DNA of 64,000 nt from JAJDTT01 sp022827025 (GCA_965203535.1 OZ241897.1:4030001-4094000); one strand, 5' to 3'; counted from the stretch's first letter, positions 1-9,163 are shown. Numbers and translations: made by a program. Notes: generated by a model not told the origin, from the sequence alone.

Positions 1-1285
1 GCTGGGAAATGCGGCGCCCTCCCAGTTGAACGTCCCTCGCTTCCTGGCAGAGGCGTTCACCCGAACAGTCGGCACACCGGGTGTATCCCCGGTATCGGCT
101 GATCAGGATCCGGATGTGCATCTTGTACTTCTTCCGTTCCAGGTAGGCGAAAAACCCCTTGACTCCGGGAAAGCCGTCGCTTCCGTCCCAGATCCGGCGC
201 CGAACCGTATCGGGCAGTTCCCGGTAAGGGACGTCCAGCGGGATGCCCTCTCGAAGCGCGTACTCCTGCAGCTTCCGGCCGAATCTTCGATAGCGCGGTT
301 TGTTGAAGGGGTCTACGGGTCCCTCGGCCAGCGTCCTCGCCGGATCCGGGATAATGAGATCGGGATCCAGGGTGATGGTGCTCCCGAAGCCGTGGCAGGT
401 CGGACAGGCCCCATAGGGGTTGTTGAAGGAGAACAGCCTGGGTTCCGGGACCCGATAGGAGATCCGGCAGTACTGGCATTCGAGCCGCTGGGTGAACTCC
501 AGTTCCCGGTCGGCGCTACGGCCGTCCTTCGAAAGGACCGAGATCCGGGCGGCCCCTCCGCCCTGGTGAAAACAGGTCTCCAGGGAATCGCTCAATCGCT
601 GGCGCGCGGTGTCTCGAACCACGACTCGATCGACCAGGACCCGGGCTCTCGACAGATCGGAGGCCGGCAGTCCGTCCTGGACCTGGACCACCCGGAGGCG
701 TCCCGCCGCTTCCAGCACGAGGCGATGAAAACCCTGCTTCATCAGGCGCCCGGCCAGTTCCTTGGAGGGCGCGCCGGGTTCCGGCTGGAAGCTGGACCCG
801 GACAAGGAAAAGCAGAGAAAGAGCCGGGCGCCGTCCGGCAGCCGCAGCAACTGCCGCACCGCCTGCTCCACGGTGTCGCGTTTCACCTGGCGGCCGCAGC
901 CGCGGCAGACCAGGGTTCCGATCCGGGCGTAGACGAGACGCAGATGGTCGTAGATCTCGGTGACGGTTCCCACCGTCGATCTGGGGTTTCGGGAGACCGT
1001 CTTCTGACGGATGGCGATGGCGGGACTGAGCCCCTCGATCTCCCGGACCAGTGGCTTGCGGATCCGTTCCAGGAACTGGCGGGCGTAAGCCGACAAAGAC
1101 TCCACGTAGCGGCGCTGACCTTCGGCGTACAAGGTGTCGAACGCCAGCGAAGACTTGCCCGATCCGCTGACTCCCGTGATCACCGTGAGCCGGTTGATGG
1201 GGATCCGAAGATCGATGTTCTTCAGATTGTTCTGGCGCGCACCCGCAATTCGGATCCAGGCGCCGTCGTGGTCGTTGCCATTCAT
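1..1285 (-). CDS. uvrA: Excinuclease ABC subunit A, N-terminal 428 codons (cut by window start)
   Basis: UvrA is the DNA-damage-recognising ATPase of UvrABC nucleotide excision repair. The minus-strand frame starts at an ATG at 1285 and stays open to base 1. The first Walker A motif GVSGSGKSSL lies at residues 38-47 and is followed by the family signature YVESLSAYARQFL. A Cys-x2-Cys pair (CRGC) follows, and then a UvrA zinc finger with CQYC and ACPTC about 20 residues apart, joined by the conserved SFNNPYGACP stretch. The remaining half of the protein, with the signature motifs and second ATPase, lies outside the window. The + strand across this region also has a long open frame, but it is a shadow. 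The next gene is divergent and starts about 100 bases away. Confidence 0.96.
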   Translation of the reverse strand, partial: MNGNDHDGAWIRIAGARQNNLKNIDLRIPINRLTVITGVSGSGKSSLAFDTLYAEGQRRYVESLSAYARQFLERIRKPLVREIEGLSPAIAIRQKTVSRNPRSTVGTVTEIYDHLRLVYARIGTLVCRGCGRQVKRDTVEQAVRQLLRLPDGARLFLCFSLSGSSFQPEPGAPSKELAGRLMKQGFHRLVLEAAGRLRVVQVQDGLPASDLSRARVLVDRVVVRDTARQRLSDSLETCFHQGGGAARISVLSKDGRSADRELEFTQRLECQYCRISYRVPEPRLFSFNNPYGACPTCHGFGSTITLDPDLIIPDPARTLAEGPVDPFNKPRYRRFGRKLQEYALREGIPLDVPYRELPDTVRRRIWDGSDGFPGVKGFFAYLERKKYKMHIRILISRYRGYTRCADCSGERLCQEARDVQLGGRRISQ

Positions 1286-1388
1286 TGAAACAAGCCAGTC
1301 TACCATCGAACGGGAACACGATTTTCGACTTGGGAACTCTGGTCTCCAACTTGAAATTCGGCCCCTCGGCCCGTGGTATAGTGACCTC

Positions 1389-2357
1389 ATGAGAATCACT
1401 TCGGTCTTTCCGGGGGCGGCTCTTCCGGCAGGAATCGTCCGGATCGAACTCGATTCTTCGGACAACGTTCCGGCCCGTCTGGTCGACGTGGGCGGAGCGG
1501 TTGCCTCCATCATGGGCGCCTCGCCCCGGGCGTTGACCGTCCGCGTCCCCGAGACCGCCGGGCATGGGATCGCGGTTCACAATCACGCCGTGGCCCGGGC
1601 TGATCTGAACGTGGGCCGCACCATCGCATCGGATCTGCAGCCGGTCTCCAATCCGGTGGTGGACGCTTTCGGAAACGTCTACGTGACCTACAGCGGGACT
1701 CGCGGGGAGAAGGTTCCATTCAGCGTATTCGTCGTCTACGCCGACGGCAGCAAGCACCCCTTTCTGGCGGAGATCGTCAACCCGACCGGCCTGGCCATCG
1801 GTCCCGACGATTACCTCTACATCAGCAGCCGCCATACCGGATCCATTTATCGATCGACGTTCGACCGCCAAGTGGAAAAATTTGCCGATGGGTTGGGGTT
1901 GGCCTCCGGTCTGGTCTTTTCCCCCGCCGGAGACCTCTACGTCGGCGACCGGAGTGGAATCATCTACCGGATCTCGGCGAATCGGGAAACCTCGGTGGTG
2001 TGCGAGTTGGAGCCGAGTGTCTCCGCCTACCACCTGGCGTGGGGGCCGGATGACCGGCTCTACGTCACCGGCCCGACTCTGGCCACACAGGACTGTGTCT
2101 ACCGCGTCTCGCCCGAGGGAGAAGTCGAGGTCTTCTTCAAGGGCGTGGGGAGACCCCAGGGTCTGGCGTTCGACGCCGGCGGAACCCTTCATATCGCCGC
2201 TTCCTACCGGGGCAGAAGGGGTCTTTTCGCCGTGGACCGGGAGGAAGCCCGCCTGGTGGTTTCCGGTCCCATGCTGGTGGGTCTCGCATACAGCGGGGAC
2301 GGACGCCTGCTCTACCTGGTGGACGGATCGCACCTGTACCAGATAGAGCTGAGTTGA
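1389..2357 (+). CDS. IPT/TIG-like plus NHL/SMP-30-type beta-propeller protein
   Basis: This is a 322-residue protein. The first about 60 residues (VFPGAALPAGIVRI onwards) look like an IPT/TIG immunoglobulin-like segment. The rest is a run of beta-propeller repeats of SMP-30/gluconolactonase or NHL type: NPVVDAFGNVYVTY, NPTGLAIGPDDYLYIS, SGLVFSPAGDLYVGD, HLAWGPDDRLYVTG and QGLAFDAGGTLHIA. No signal peptide is visible, so it is probably cytoplasmic. The ATG at 1389 was chosen because the homologous-looking part starts there; the frame stays open upstream, but only opposite uvrA. Its stop overlaps the TTG start of tgt (2354), so the two are probably translationally coupled. The substrate is unknown; a lactonase or a sensor role are both possible. 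Confidence 0.8.
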   Translation: MRITSVFPGAALPAGIVRIELDSSDNVPARLVDVGGAVASIMGASPRALTVRVPETAGHGIAVHNHAVARADLNVGRTIASDLQPVSNPVVDAFGNVYVTYSGTRGEKVPFSVFVVYADGSKHPFLAEIVNPTGLAIGPDDYLYISSRHTGSIYRSTFDRQVEKFADGLGLASGLVFSPAGDLYVGDRSGIIYRISANRETSVVCELEPSVSAYHLAWGPDDRLYVTGPTLATQDCVYRVSPEGEVEVFFKGVGRPQGLAFDAGGTLHIAASYRGRRGLFAVDREEARLVVSGPMLVGLAYSGDGRLLYLVDGSHLYQIELS

Positions 2358-3526
2358 GCCGGTCCCGTCCTTCTCTACGAAACTCTTTCCGGGTCGAGCG
2401 GAAGGATTCCCGCAGCCAGGCCCGATGCGGGGTGTTGGAGACCGCTCACGGCGCGGTCGAGACCCCCGTCTTCATGCCGGTGGGAACCGCCGCCACGGTC
2501 AAGGCCATGTCTCCCGACGCCCTGGAGGAGATGGGGGCCCGGATCATCCTGGCCAATGCGTATCATCTGTACCTTCGTCCCGGCGAGGCCGTGGTCGAGA
2601 AGATGGCGGGTCTGCACCGCTACATGTCGTGGAACCGCGGCATTCTGACCGACAGCGGGGGGTATCAGGTCTTCAGCCACCGGAGGCTCAGAACCATTCG
2701 GGAGGATGGCGTCGAGTTCCGGTCCCACTTGGACGGAAGCCTCCATTTTCTGAGTCCGGAGGATGTGGTCCGGATCCAGGAGACTCTGGGCTCCGACATC
2801 GCCATGGTCCTGGACGAGTGCACCCCCTATCCCGTGAACCGGGAGCGGGCGCGGAGTTCCATGGACCGGTCGATGCGCTGGGCGCGCCGTTCGAAGGATC
2901 GGCACCGGGACGGCGGGCAGATGCTCTTCGGCATCGTCCAGGGAGGCATGTATCCCGAACTTCGCCGGGAGAGTCTCGAGCGGCTCGTGGAGATGGACTT
3001 TCAGGGGCTGGCGCTGGGAGGGTTCAGCGTGGGCGAACCGAAGCCGCTCATGTATGACCTGGTCCGGGAGCTGGGCCCGCGCATGCCGGCGGACCTTCCC
3101 CGCTACCTGATGGGTGTGGGGACGCCACTGGATCTTCTGTTTTGCGTCCGGCAGGGAATCGACATGTTCGATTGCGTGCTGCCGACGCGGAATGCCCGCA
3201 ACGGCACTCTCTTCACCTCCCGGGGACGGCTGAACATCAGGAACGCGGCCTACCGGACCCAGGAGGAGGCGTTGGATCCCGAATGCGTTTGCCGGGTCTG
3301 CCGAAGCTTCAGCCGAGCCTACCTGAGGCACCTGCACGTCGCGGGAGAGATCCTTTCCCTGGTCTTGAACACCTACCACAACCTCTACTTTTACCTTGAC
3401 TTGATGCGCAAAATCCGCCAGAGTATCGCGTCCGGAACGCTCCTCGAATTGGAGAATCACTACCGGGATCAGTACCGCGCGGAGAAGCGCGGGGATGGAC
3501 CCTCTGAGGCAGACAAACAACCATGA
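2354..3526 (+). CDS. tgt: Queuine tRNA-guanosine(34) transglycosylase
   Basis: Tgt exchanges guanine-34 for preQ1 in tRNAs with GUN anticodons during queuosine synthesis. The 390-residue length is normal. Visible hallmarks are TPVFMPVGTAATVKAM near the N-terminus, the general acid/base block LTDSGGYQVFS (about residue 97), the GIVQGG motif, LALGGFSVGE, the nucleophile region FDCVLPTRNARNG, and the zinc site C-x-C-x2-C followed by His in CVCRVCRSFSRAYLRHLH. Translation starts at a TTG overlapping the stop of the preceding propeller gene by TTGA. The gene ends ATGA, overlapping yajC by four bases. The tgt-yajC-secD-secF order is widespread in bacteria. Confidence 0.97.
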   Translation: MSRSRPSLRNSFRVERKDSRSQARCGVLETAHGAVETPVFMPVGTAATVKAMSPDALEEMGARIILANAYHLYLRPGEAVVEKMAGLHRYMSWNRGILTDSGGYQVFSHRRLRTIREDGVEFRSHLDGSLHFLSPEDVVRIQETLGSDIAMVLDECTPYPVNRERARSSMDRSMRWARRSKDRHRDGGQMLFGIVQGGMYPELRRESLERLVEMDFQGLALGGFSVGEPKPLMYDLVRELGPRMPADLPRYLMGVGTPLDLLFCVRQGIDMFDCVLPTRNARNGTLFTSRGRLNIRNAAYRTQEEALDPECVCRVCRSFSRAYLRHLHVAGEILSLVLNTYHNLYFYLDLMRKIRQSIASGTLLELENHYRDQYRAEKRGDGPSEADKQP

Positions 3527-3819
3527 CGGAGTCACTTTTCCTGGCCCAGCAATCCGGTTCGTCCTTTGCCGGATTCCTCCCGATCCTGCTGCTGGTGGCG
3601 ATCTTCTACTTCATGCTCTACCGGCCGATGCGAAAGCGGCAGAAGAATCACGAGGAGATGATCTCCTCCCTCAAGACCGGCAGCAAGGTGATCACGAGCG
3701 GCGGCGTTCATGGAACCGTCGTAGCCGTCAAGGACAATACCGTCATGTTGAAAGTGGCCGATCAGGTCAAGATCGAGGTGACCAAGAGCGCCATCTCCTC
3801 GCGGCAGGTGACCGACTAG
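3523..3819 (+). CDS. yajC: Preprotein translocase accessory subunit YajC
   Basis: YajC is a small single-span inner-membrane protein that associates with SecDF-YidC beside the SecYEG channel. The 98-residue product has one N-terminal membrane segment (FAGFLPILLLVAIFYFML), then the signature YRPMRKRQKNHEEMI, then a small soluble beta domain (LKTGSKVITSGGVHGTVVAV). It overlaps tgt by four bases and is 36 bases ahead of secD, so it belongs to one transcript with them. Confidence 0.96.
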   Translation: MTESLFLAQQSGSSFAGFLPILLLVAIFYFMLYRPMRKRQKNHEEMISSLKTGSKVITSGGVHGTVVAVKDNTVMLKVADQVKIEVTKSAISSRQVTD

Positions 3820-3855
3820 CCCTGCTTTGACCTCGCTGTAACAAACTGAAGCAAG

Positions 3856-5442
3856 ATGAAGAGGAAACTTCAGTACCGGCTACTCTTCGCCCTGGCCGTC
3901 TTCGCGGTCAGCGTCTATTTCTTTTACCCGCCCTCCGAGAAGGTCAAGCTGGGTCTGGACCTCAAGGGCGGCATTCACCTCGTGCTGCAGGTCATCATCG
4001 ACGACGCTCTCAAGGCGGAGGCGCATCTGTTGAGAGATCGCCTGGCGCGGGCGCTCGAGGAGGAGGAAGCCGCCTTCCAGGAGATCCGGGTCAATCCTCA
4101 ACTGGAGATCGAGATCCTGGGGGTGCCGGAGGAATCGGTCGACACCGTCGAGGATCAACTGGACGGATATTCGGGCGGCTACAGCTACCGGACCCGGTAC
4201 GATCAGGGCCGGCAGGACTTCACCCTCGCAATCAGTTCGGCATATCGCAAGGAGCAGGCGAACCTGACGGTCCGTCAGGCCCGGGAGACGATACAGAACC
4301 GGGTGGACCAGTACGGTGTCGCCGAGCCCACCATCACGGTTTACGGGAGCGGAGATGTCCAGGACCAGATCATCGTCGAGCTGCCGGGTGTCGAAGATCC
4401 GGACCGGGTGATCAAGCTCATCCGCAGCACCGCGAGGCTGGAACTGAAGCTGGTGCATCCGGCCCGCGGCGGCCCCTACGCGACTCGACAGGCGGCGGAA
4501 GACGCGTTCGACGGGTCGGTGCCGGACGAGTACGAGATCCTGCCCTACCGGAACCCCTCCGAAATCGGGAGCCGGACTCAGTACATGGTGGTCCGCAGGG
4601 CGGCGACCATCAGCGGCCAGCACATGAAGAACGCCCGGCGAACCCAGGACAGCTTCACCGGGCGCTGGAACGTGACCTTTTTTCTGAACTCGGAGGGGCG
4701 ACAGTTGTTTGCGCCCGCCACCGAACAGAACGTGGGCAATCCCCTGGCCATCGTTCTGGACGGCGAGATCCGGACCTTTCCCAATATCAGTGAGAAGATC
4801 GACACCGAATCGGCCCAGATCACCGGCAACTATACGCCTGAAGAGGCGGAGGACTTGGCGTTGGTGCTTCGGTCCGGAGCTCTCCCCGCCTCCATCCGGA
4901 TCATCGAGAACCAGATTGTCGGACCCTCTCTGGGAATGGACTCGATTCGCAGCGGCCTGTCGGCGTCCGCGTTGGGACTCCTCCTGGTGGTCGTCGTGGT
5001 CCTGTTCATCTATCGCTTTTCCGGCGTCAACGCCGTGGTCTGCCTGGTATTGAACCTGGTGATCCTGGTGGGGGTCCTGGCCTACTTCAGGGCGACGCTG
5101 ACTCTGCCGGGAATCGCCGGGGTCATCCTGACCATCGGCATGGCCATCGACGCCAACATTCTCATCTTCGAGCGGATCAAGGAGGAGCTGCGTCTGGGGA
5201 AGACCGTCCGCTCGGGGGTGGAAGCGGCGTTCGGACGCGTGTTCATCACCATTCTGGACACCAATATCACGACCTTGATCGGATCCCTCTTTCTGTTCCA
5301 GTTCGGTACCGGGCCCATCCGCGGATTCGCGGTGACGCTTTCGGTGGGACTGGTGGCGAACATCTTCACCGCGACCTTCGTTTCCCGCACCCTTTTCGGC
5401 CTGATTCTCCAGGGGAAACCGCGAGAGACGCTGTCGATCTGA
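3856..5442 (+). CDS. secD: Protein translocase subunit SecD
   Basis: SecD works with SecF as a proton-driven RND-type machine that pulls exported proteins out of the SecYEG channel on the periplasmic side. The 528-residue product has one N-terminal membrane helix followed by LGLDLKGGIHLVLQV, a large periplasmic region (about residues 40-365) that includes TARLELKLV and a P1-head region, and five C-terminal membrane helices. The conserved GMAIDANILIFERIKEEL block in the fourth C-terminal segment carries the Asp used in proton transport. The gap to secF is only seven bases, with RBS-like GAGGGATCC before the secF ATG. Confidence 0.97.
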   Translation: MKRKLQYRLLFALAVFAVSVYFFYPPSEKVKLGLDLKGGIHLVLQVIIDDALKAEAHLLRDRLARALEEEEAAFQEIRVNPQLEIEILGVPEESVDTVEDQLDGYSGGYSYRTRYDQGRQDFTLAISSAYRKEQANLTVRQARETIQNRVDQYGVAEPTITVYGSGDVQDQIIVELPGVEDPDRVIKLIRSTARLELKLVHPARGGPYATRQAAEDAFDGSVPDEYEILPYRNPSEIGSRTQYMVVRRAATISGQHMKNARRTQDSFTGRWNVTFFLNSEGRQLFAPATEQNVGNPLAIVLDGEIRTFPNISEKIDTESAQITGNYTPEEAEDLALVLRSGALPASIRIIENQIVGPSLGMDSIRSGLSASALGLLLVVVVVLFIYRFSGVNAVVCLVLNLVILVGVLAYFRATLTLPGIAGVILTIGMAIDANILIFERIKEELRLGKTVRSGVEAAFGRVFITILDTNITTLIGSLFLFQFGTGPIRGFAVTLSVGLVANIFTATFVSRTLFGLILQGKPRETLSI

Positions 5443-5449
5443 GGGATCC

Positions 5450-6625
5450 ATGGACATCGTCAAAGAGCCCAAGATCGACTGGCTGAGCAAGAGGTGGCTC
5501 TTTCTGGGCGCATCGCTGCTTCTCATCCTGGCCGGCATGGCTTCCATCGTCACCAAGGGCGGGCTCAAGATGGGCGTCGATTTCGTCGGCGGCACGCTGG
5601 TCTACGCCCGCTTCAAGGAGGAGCCTTCCCTGGATCGGATCCGGGGAGCCCTGGCGGAGGGCGGGCTCCGGGCCGAGGGAGTGACCCGTTTCGACGATCC
5701 TTCCAAGAACGAAGTCCAGATCCGCCTCGCCCGCATCGAGAGTGAAGAGACGGCCGACCTGATCTTGGAAAGCGACAACATCGCCCAGGCGTTGCGCCAG
5801 GAATACGACTCGGATTCGCAAGGGGAGGGCCGGGTGGACCTCAACAACGTCCCCCGGTCGGTGCTCTCCACGCGGCTCCAGGAATGGGATCCCGAAGGGT
5901 TGCGGGAGGATTCGTCGGTAACCGACCTTTCGGCCCACTACCAGGAGGTGGCTTCCAGGATCGTCGACCTCAGGACCGGCGTCGGACTGTTCGGGGACTA
6001 CTCGGAATTGTCCGAGGCGGGTCTCGGGCCGGATACGGTCAAGGTGATCGAGGAGAATTCCTATCTCGGCAACTTCGTGGTGCTGAGCGTGGAAAGCGTC
6101 GGTCCCAAGGTCGGGCAGGAGATGCAGGAGAGGGCCTGGAACGCCGTCTTCTTCTCGTTGCTGGGCATCCTGGCCTACATCACGATCCGGTTCAAATTCG
6201 TGCACGGCCTCGCGGCCATCGCGGCGTTGTTTCACGACGTGCTCATTACCGTGGGCGCCTTGTCGCTGACGGATCGGGAGTTGACATTGACGGTGGTGGC
6301 GGCGTTGCTGACCCTGGTCGGCTATTCCATCAACGACACCATCGTCGTATTCGACCGGCTGCGGGAGAACGAGGTGCGAATGAGGCGATCGAGTTTCTAC
6401 GATCGCATCAACGCCAGCATCAATCAGATCCTGAACCGCACCATCATGACCTCCGGATCCACGTTCGTGGCTCTGCTTGCCCTTTTCCTTTTGGGAGGAC
6501 CGGTTCTCAACAGCTTCTCCTTCGCCCTGGTCATAGGTATAATCGTCGGGACTTACTCGTCCATCGGCGTCGCCAGCCCCATCGTTTCGGGCTGGCACAA
6601 GTTCAGGGAGTCCCGGCGCAATTGA
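5450..6625 (+). CDS. secF: Protein translocase subunit SecF
   Basis: This is the SecF partner of the SecDF export motor. The 391-residue product has an N-terminal helix, then GVDFVGGTLVYARF (the SecF counterpart of the SecD LDLKGG motif), a periplasmic domain, and five C-terminal helices with GYSINDTIVVFDRLREN and the LNRTIMTSGSTFVALL block. The periplasmic part is longer than in E. coli SecF: residues about 125-195 (including RVDLNNVPRSVLSTRL) look like a helix-hairpin-helix-type insert. I have seen comparable insertions in acidobacterial-type SecF proteins, but that comparison is from memory. It is the last gene of the tgt-sec transcript; a new promoter follows. Confidence 0.96.
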   Translation: MDIVKEPKIDWLSKRWLFLGASLLLILAGMASIVTKGGLKMGVDFVGGTLVYARFKEEPSLDRIRGALAEGGLRAEGVTRFDDPSKNEVQIRLARIESEETADLILESDNIAQALRQEYDSDSQGEGRVDLNNVPRSVLSTRLQEWDPEGLREDSSVTDLSAHYQEVASRIVDLRTGVGLFGDYSELSEAGLGPDTVKVIEENSYLGNFVVLSVESVGPKVGQEMQERAWNAVFFSLLGILAYITIRFKFVHGLAAIAALFHDVLITVGALSLTDRELTLTVVAALLTLVGYSINDTIVVFDRLRENEVRMRRSSFYDRINASINQILNRTIMTSGSTFVALLALFLLGGPVLNSFSFALVIGIIVGTYSSIGVASPIVSGWHKFRESRRN

Positions 6626-6651
6626 GAATGCCTTTGGGTCGGATTAGACTC

Positions 6652-6680
6652 TTGACTCGCCAAAATGCGGGTAGTAGTAT
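6652..6680 (+). promoter_or_regulatory. Sigma-70 type promoter of the tonB-exbBD-exbD-TPR operon
   Basis: A -35 box TTGACT (6652-6657) and a -10 box TAGTAT (6675-6680) are separated by exactly 17 bases. They lie in the 118-base gap between secF and tonB, about 64 bases upstream of the tonB ATG at 6744, which has GAGAGGGCGG as its ribosome binding site. This is a good match to the housekeeping promoter consensus and suggests that the TonB module is transcribed independently of secDF. Confidence 0.6.
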
Positions 6681-6743
6681 CTCCGGCGTGTTTTCCGGGG
6701 GGAGCTTACCTTAGTCTTCGCGGCATAGAGAGGGCGGCTGACC

Positions 6744-7505
6744 ATGTTTGATCAACTCATCGAATCTTCGACGACTCGGGAGAGCCGGGGCAAGAGCCTC
6801 GTGTTCATGTCCTTGATGATCCATCTGATCATTGTGGGGATCCTGATCGTGATTCCACTGATTTACTATCAGGGGCTCCCCGAGCAGGAGCTCTTGACCA
6901 TGTTGGCCCCGCCGCCGCCGCCGCCACCCCCGCCGCCGCCGCCACCGCCGCCGCCTGCGCCCATCAAGAGACAGCGAGTCCAGGTGGTCAAGTTGGATCC
7001 ATCCCAGTTCGTGGCTCCGACAGAGGTTCCCAAGGAGATACCCGTACCTATGGATGACATCCCCGAGGTGTCCTCTCTGAGCGGTATCACCGGAGGGATC
7101 CCGGGCGGTGTTCCGGGAGGCATCCCGGGTGGGATTCCGGGTGGCATGATCGGCGGAGTGATCGGCGCGCTTCCTTCAGAGGCGCCGCCACCGCCGCCAC
7201 CGCCCAAGAAGAAGAAGGAGCCGATCCGCGTGGGCGGCAACGTTCAGGCTTCAAGGCTGGTCCACCGGGTGGAGCCGGAGTATCCCGAGCTGGCCAAGCG
7301 GGCGCGGGTTTCCGGGATGGTCATTCTGCAGGTCATCGTCAGCGAGGGAGGCTCGGTCCAGGAGGTCAAGATCGTCCGGGGACATCCCTTGTTGAACGAT
7401 GCCGCCACTCGTGCGGTGAGACAGTGGCGTTATTCGCCGTACCTGCTCAATGGCGAGCCAATTCCGGTCATCGCCACTGTCACGGTGAACTTCGTCCTCA
7501 GGTGA
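6744..7505 (+). CDS. tonB: TonB-like energy transducer with proline-rich linker
   Basis: TonB carries the inner-membrane proton gradient to outer-membrane receptors. The 253-residue product has a cytoplasmic N-terminus, one membrane helix (residues about 20-42), an uninterrupted run of 16 prolines at about residues 56-71, a glycine/proline repeat of GGIPGG type (about residues 114-136), a second proline run, and a C-terminal TonB domain with VEPEYPELAKRARVSG and AATRAVRQWRYSPYLLNG. It heads an operon with exbB and two exbD genes. The Oar-like receptor at 44.7 kb is a plausible client, by inference. Confidence 0.93.
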   Translation: MFDQLIESSTTRESRGKSLVFMSLMIHLIIVGILIVIPLIYYQGLPEQELLTMLAPPPPPPPPPPPPPPPPAPIKRQRVQVVKLDPSQFVAPTEVPKEIPVPMDDIPEVSSLSGITGGIPGGVPGGIPGGIPGGMIGGVIGALPSEAPPPPPPPKKKKEPIRVGGNVQASRLVHRVEPEYPELAKRARVSGMVILQVIVSEGGSVQEVKIVRGHPLLNDAATRAVRQWRYSPYLLNGEPIPVIATVTVNFVLR

Positions 7506-7573
7506 GGGCATTTTCTTGAAATCGCTTCGGCGCGAAGTCGCAAGTCATTCAGGTCATTGGGGAGGATAGAAGG

Positions 7574-8251
7574 ATGGAAGTAGGATTCGTCGAACTGTGG
7601 GGCCATATGGGATTCATGGCCAAGGCGGTCGTTGTCGTTCTGGGCATTCAGTCCGTGTGGTCCATCGCGGTGATGGCCGAGCGGTATCTCTTGTACCGGG
7701 CGGCCCGGAAGCAGTCCCAGGAGTTTGCTCCGGCAGTTGCCGAGAGCCTCAGGAACGGAAATATCCAGGAAGCCATCGAACTGTCCGAGGAAAAGAAGAA
7801 GAGCCACCTGGCCAAGGTGGTGGCTGCCGGATTGAACGAGTTCCAGGCCCATCAGGGCTCTGCGGCCACCATTTCCGGTGCGACTATCGATGCCTCTCGC
7901 CGGGCGCTGCAGCGGGCGACGGCGGTCGGAGTCGAGGAGTTCAAGCGTGGCTTGGGCGGTCTCGCAACGATCGGCGCCACGGCGCCGTTCGTCGGACTGT
8001 TCGGCACCACGGTCGGCATCATCAACGCTTTCGCCGGCATGAGCCAAGCCGAGGACACGGGTCTGGCGGCTGTGGCCGGCGGCATCTCCGAAGCCTTGGT
8101 GGCGACGGCCATCGGTCTGTTCGTGGCGGTGCCCGCAGTCTGGATGTACAACTACTTTACTGGAAAGATCGAGTCCTTCGTGGTGGAGATGGACAACTCC
8201 TCCTCCGAGCTCATCGATTACTTCCTGAAGAGGAGTTCCGATGGCAATTAG
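7574..8251 (+). CDS. exbB: MotA/TolQ/ExbB proton channel family protein
   Basis: ExbB forms the pentameric inner-membrane channel which, with ExbD, powers TonB. The 225-residue protein has one N-terminal helix (about residues 12-32), a cytoplasmic region, and two C-terminal helices with the family signatures LATIGATAPFVGLFGTTVGI and AVAGGISEALVATAIGLFVA. A strong ribosome binding site (GGGGAGGATAGAAGG) precedes the ATG. It overlaps the first exbD by 11 bases. TolQ is the alternative name, but the neighbouring TonB-type C-terminal domain favours ExbB. Confidence 0.92.
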   Translation: MEVGFVELWGHMGFMAKAVVVVLGIQSVWSIAVMAERYLLYRAARKQSQEFAPAVAESLRNGNIQEAIELSEEKKKSHLAKVVAAGLNEFQAHQGSAATISGATIDASRRALQRATAVGVEEFKRGLGGLATIGATAPFVGLFGTTVGIINAFAGMSQAEDTGLAAVAGGISEALVATAIGLFVAVPAVWMYNYFTGKIESFVVEMDNSSSELIDYFLKRSSDGN

Positions 8252-8681
8252 TGGCGGAACGGCTAAGCAGAGCGGCGTCAGCGCCGAGATCAACGTGACG
8301 CCCATGGCCGACATCATGTTGGTCCTTCTGATCATCTTCATGATCACGACCCCTCTGCTTCAGGAGGGCGTCTTCGTCAACAAGGCGAAGGCCAAGAACG
8401 CTCAGGAAGCGGAAGGCGTGGAAGCGGAAGAGGCCACCACGGTGACGGTCACTCGTGATGAGCTCATCTACATGAACAAGAGGCCGGTTCCGGATGAGGA
8501 CCTGATGGATCGGCTGGCGGAGCGGGCCGAGTTGGCCGGCGACAGGCCGCTGTTCATCAAGAGCGACGTGGCCACGTCCTACGGGCGAATCGTGCAAGTG
8601 ATCAACAGTGCCCGGGATTCGGGGTTTCAGAAGATCGGCCTGTTGGTGGACCGGGAAAAGCAGCAGGAAAGGATATTCTGA
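8241..8681 (+). CDS. exbD: ExbD/TolR family biopolymer transporter (first copy)
   Basis: This is a 146-residue protein with the ExbD layout: a short cytoplasmic tail, the motif AEINVTPMADIMLVLLIIFM in which the Asp is the proton-carrying residue, one membrane helix, and a periplasmic domain ending in INSARDSGFQKIGLLVD. It overlaps exbB by 11 bases, which implies translational coupling, and is followed three bases later by a second, divergent exbD. Its periplasmic domain contains an acidic stretch (AEGVEAEEA). Confidence 0.93.
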   Translation: MAISGGTAKQSGVSAEINVTPMADIMLVLLIIFMITTPLLQEGVFVNKAKAKNAQEAEGVEAEEATTVTVTRDELIYMNKRPVPDEDLMDRLAERAELAGDRPLFIKSDVATSYGRIVQVINSARDSGFQKIGLLVDREKQQERIF

Positions 8682-8684
8682 GCC

Positions 8685-9098
8685 ATGGCGATGCAAACCG
8701 GCGGCAGGGGCTCGATGGCCGACATCAACGTCACGCCGTATATCGACATCCTCCTGGTTCTGCTCATCATCTTCATGGTGATTCAGCCCACCACCCAGTA
8801 TGACCTGGAGGCCAGGGTTCCCGAGAAGGCGCCCGAGGACATCCCGGAAGACGTGATCGTCAAGTCGGACGCCATTGTCGTTTCAATCGATTCCCAGGGG
8901 TTGCTGCGCATCAACCAGGACCCGGTGACTCTGGACCAGTTGCCCAATCGATTGTTCGACATCTACAGCGCGCGGGCCAACAAGAACATGTTCATCCAGG
9001 GAGACCCGGATCTTTCCTTCGGAGATGTGGTGCGCATCATCGACATTGCAAAGGGGGCCGGAGTGGGAGACATCGGCTTGATGACGCCGGAGGGATAG
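8685..9098 (+). CDS. exbD: ExbD/TolR family biopolymer transporter (second copy)
   Basis: This is a second ExbD-type protein (137 residues) with the conserved ADINVTPYIDILLVLLIIFM segment and a periplasmic domain ending RIIDIAKGAGVGDIGLMTP. The intact Asp in the membrane helix suggests that both copies are functional. Two exbD genes in series after one exbB is common in acidobacteria and other phyla and may give mixed ExbD dimers; that role is inference. It is followed 65 bases later by a TPR lipoprotein. Confidence 0.93.
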   Translation: MAMQTGGRGSMADINVTPYIDILLVLLIIFMVIQPTTQYDLEARVPEKAPEDIPEDVIVKSDAIVVSIDSQGLLRINQDPVTLDQLPNRLFDIYSARANKNMFIQGDPDLSFGDVVRIIDIAKGAGVGDIGLMTPEG

Positions 9099-9163
9099 CC
9101 TCCCTCCCGAGCCGGCATCAGGCGGACTCCACGCAACCTGAGAGAAGCAAGGGCAGGTTTGAG

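Noticed and set aside
26..1288. Long + strand open frame opposite uvrA
   Set aside because: The minus strand gives a clear UvrA with Walker A and zinc-finger motifs; the plus frame has no recognisable domain.
1351..1382. Promoter TTGAAA / TATAGT before the propeller gene
   Set aside because: The spacing is 20 bases and the -10 is only seven bases from the ATG; it would need leaderless translation.
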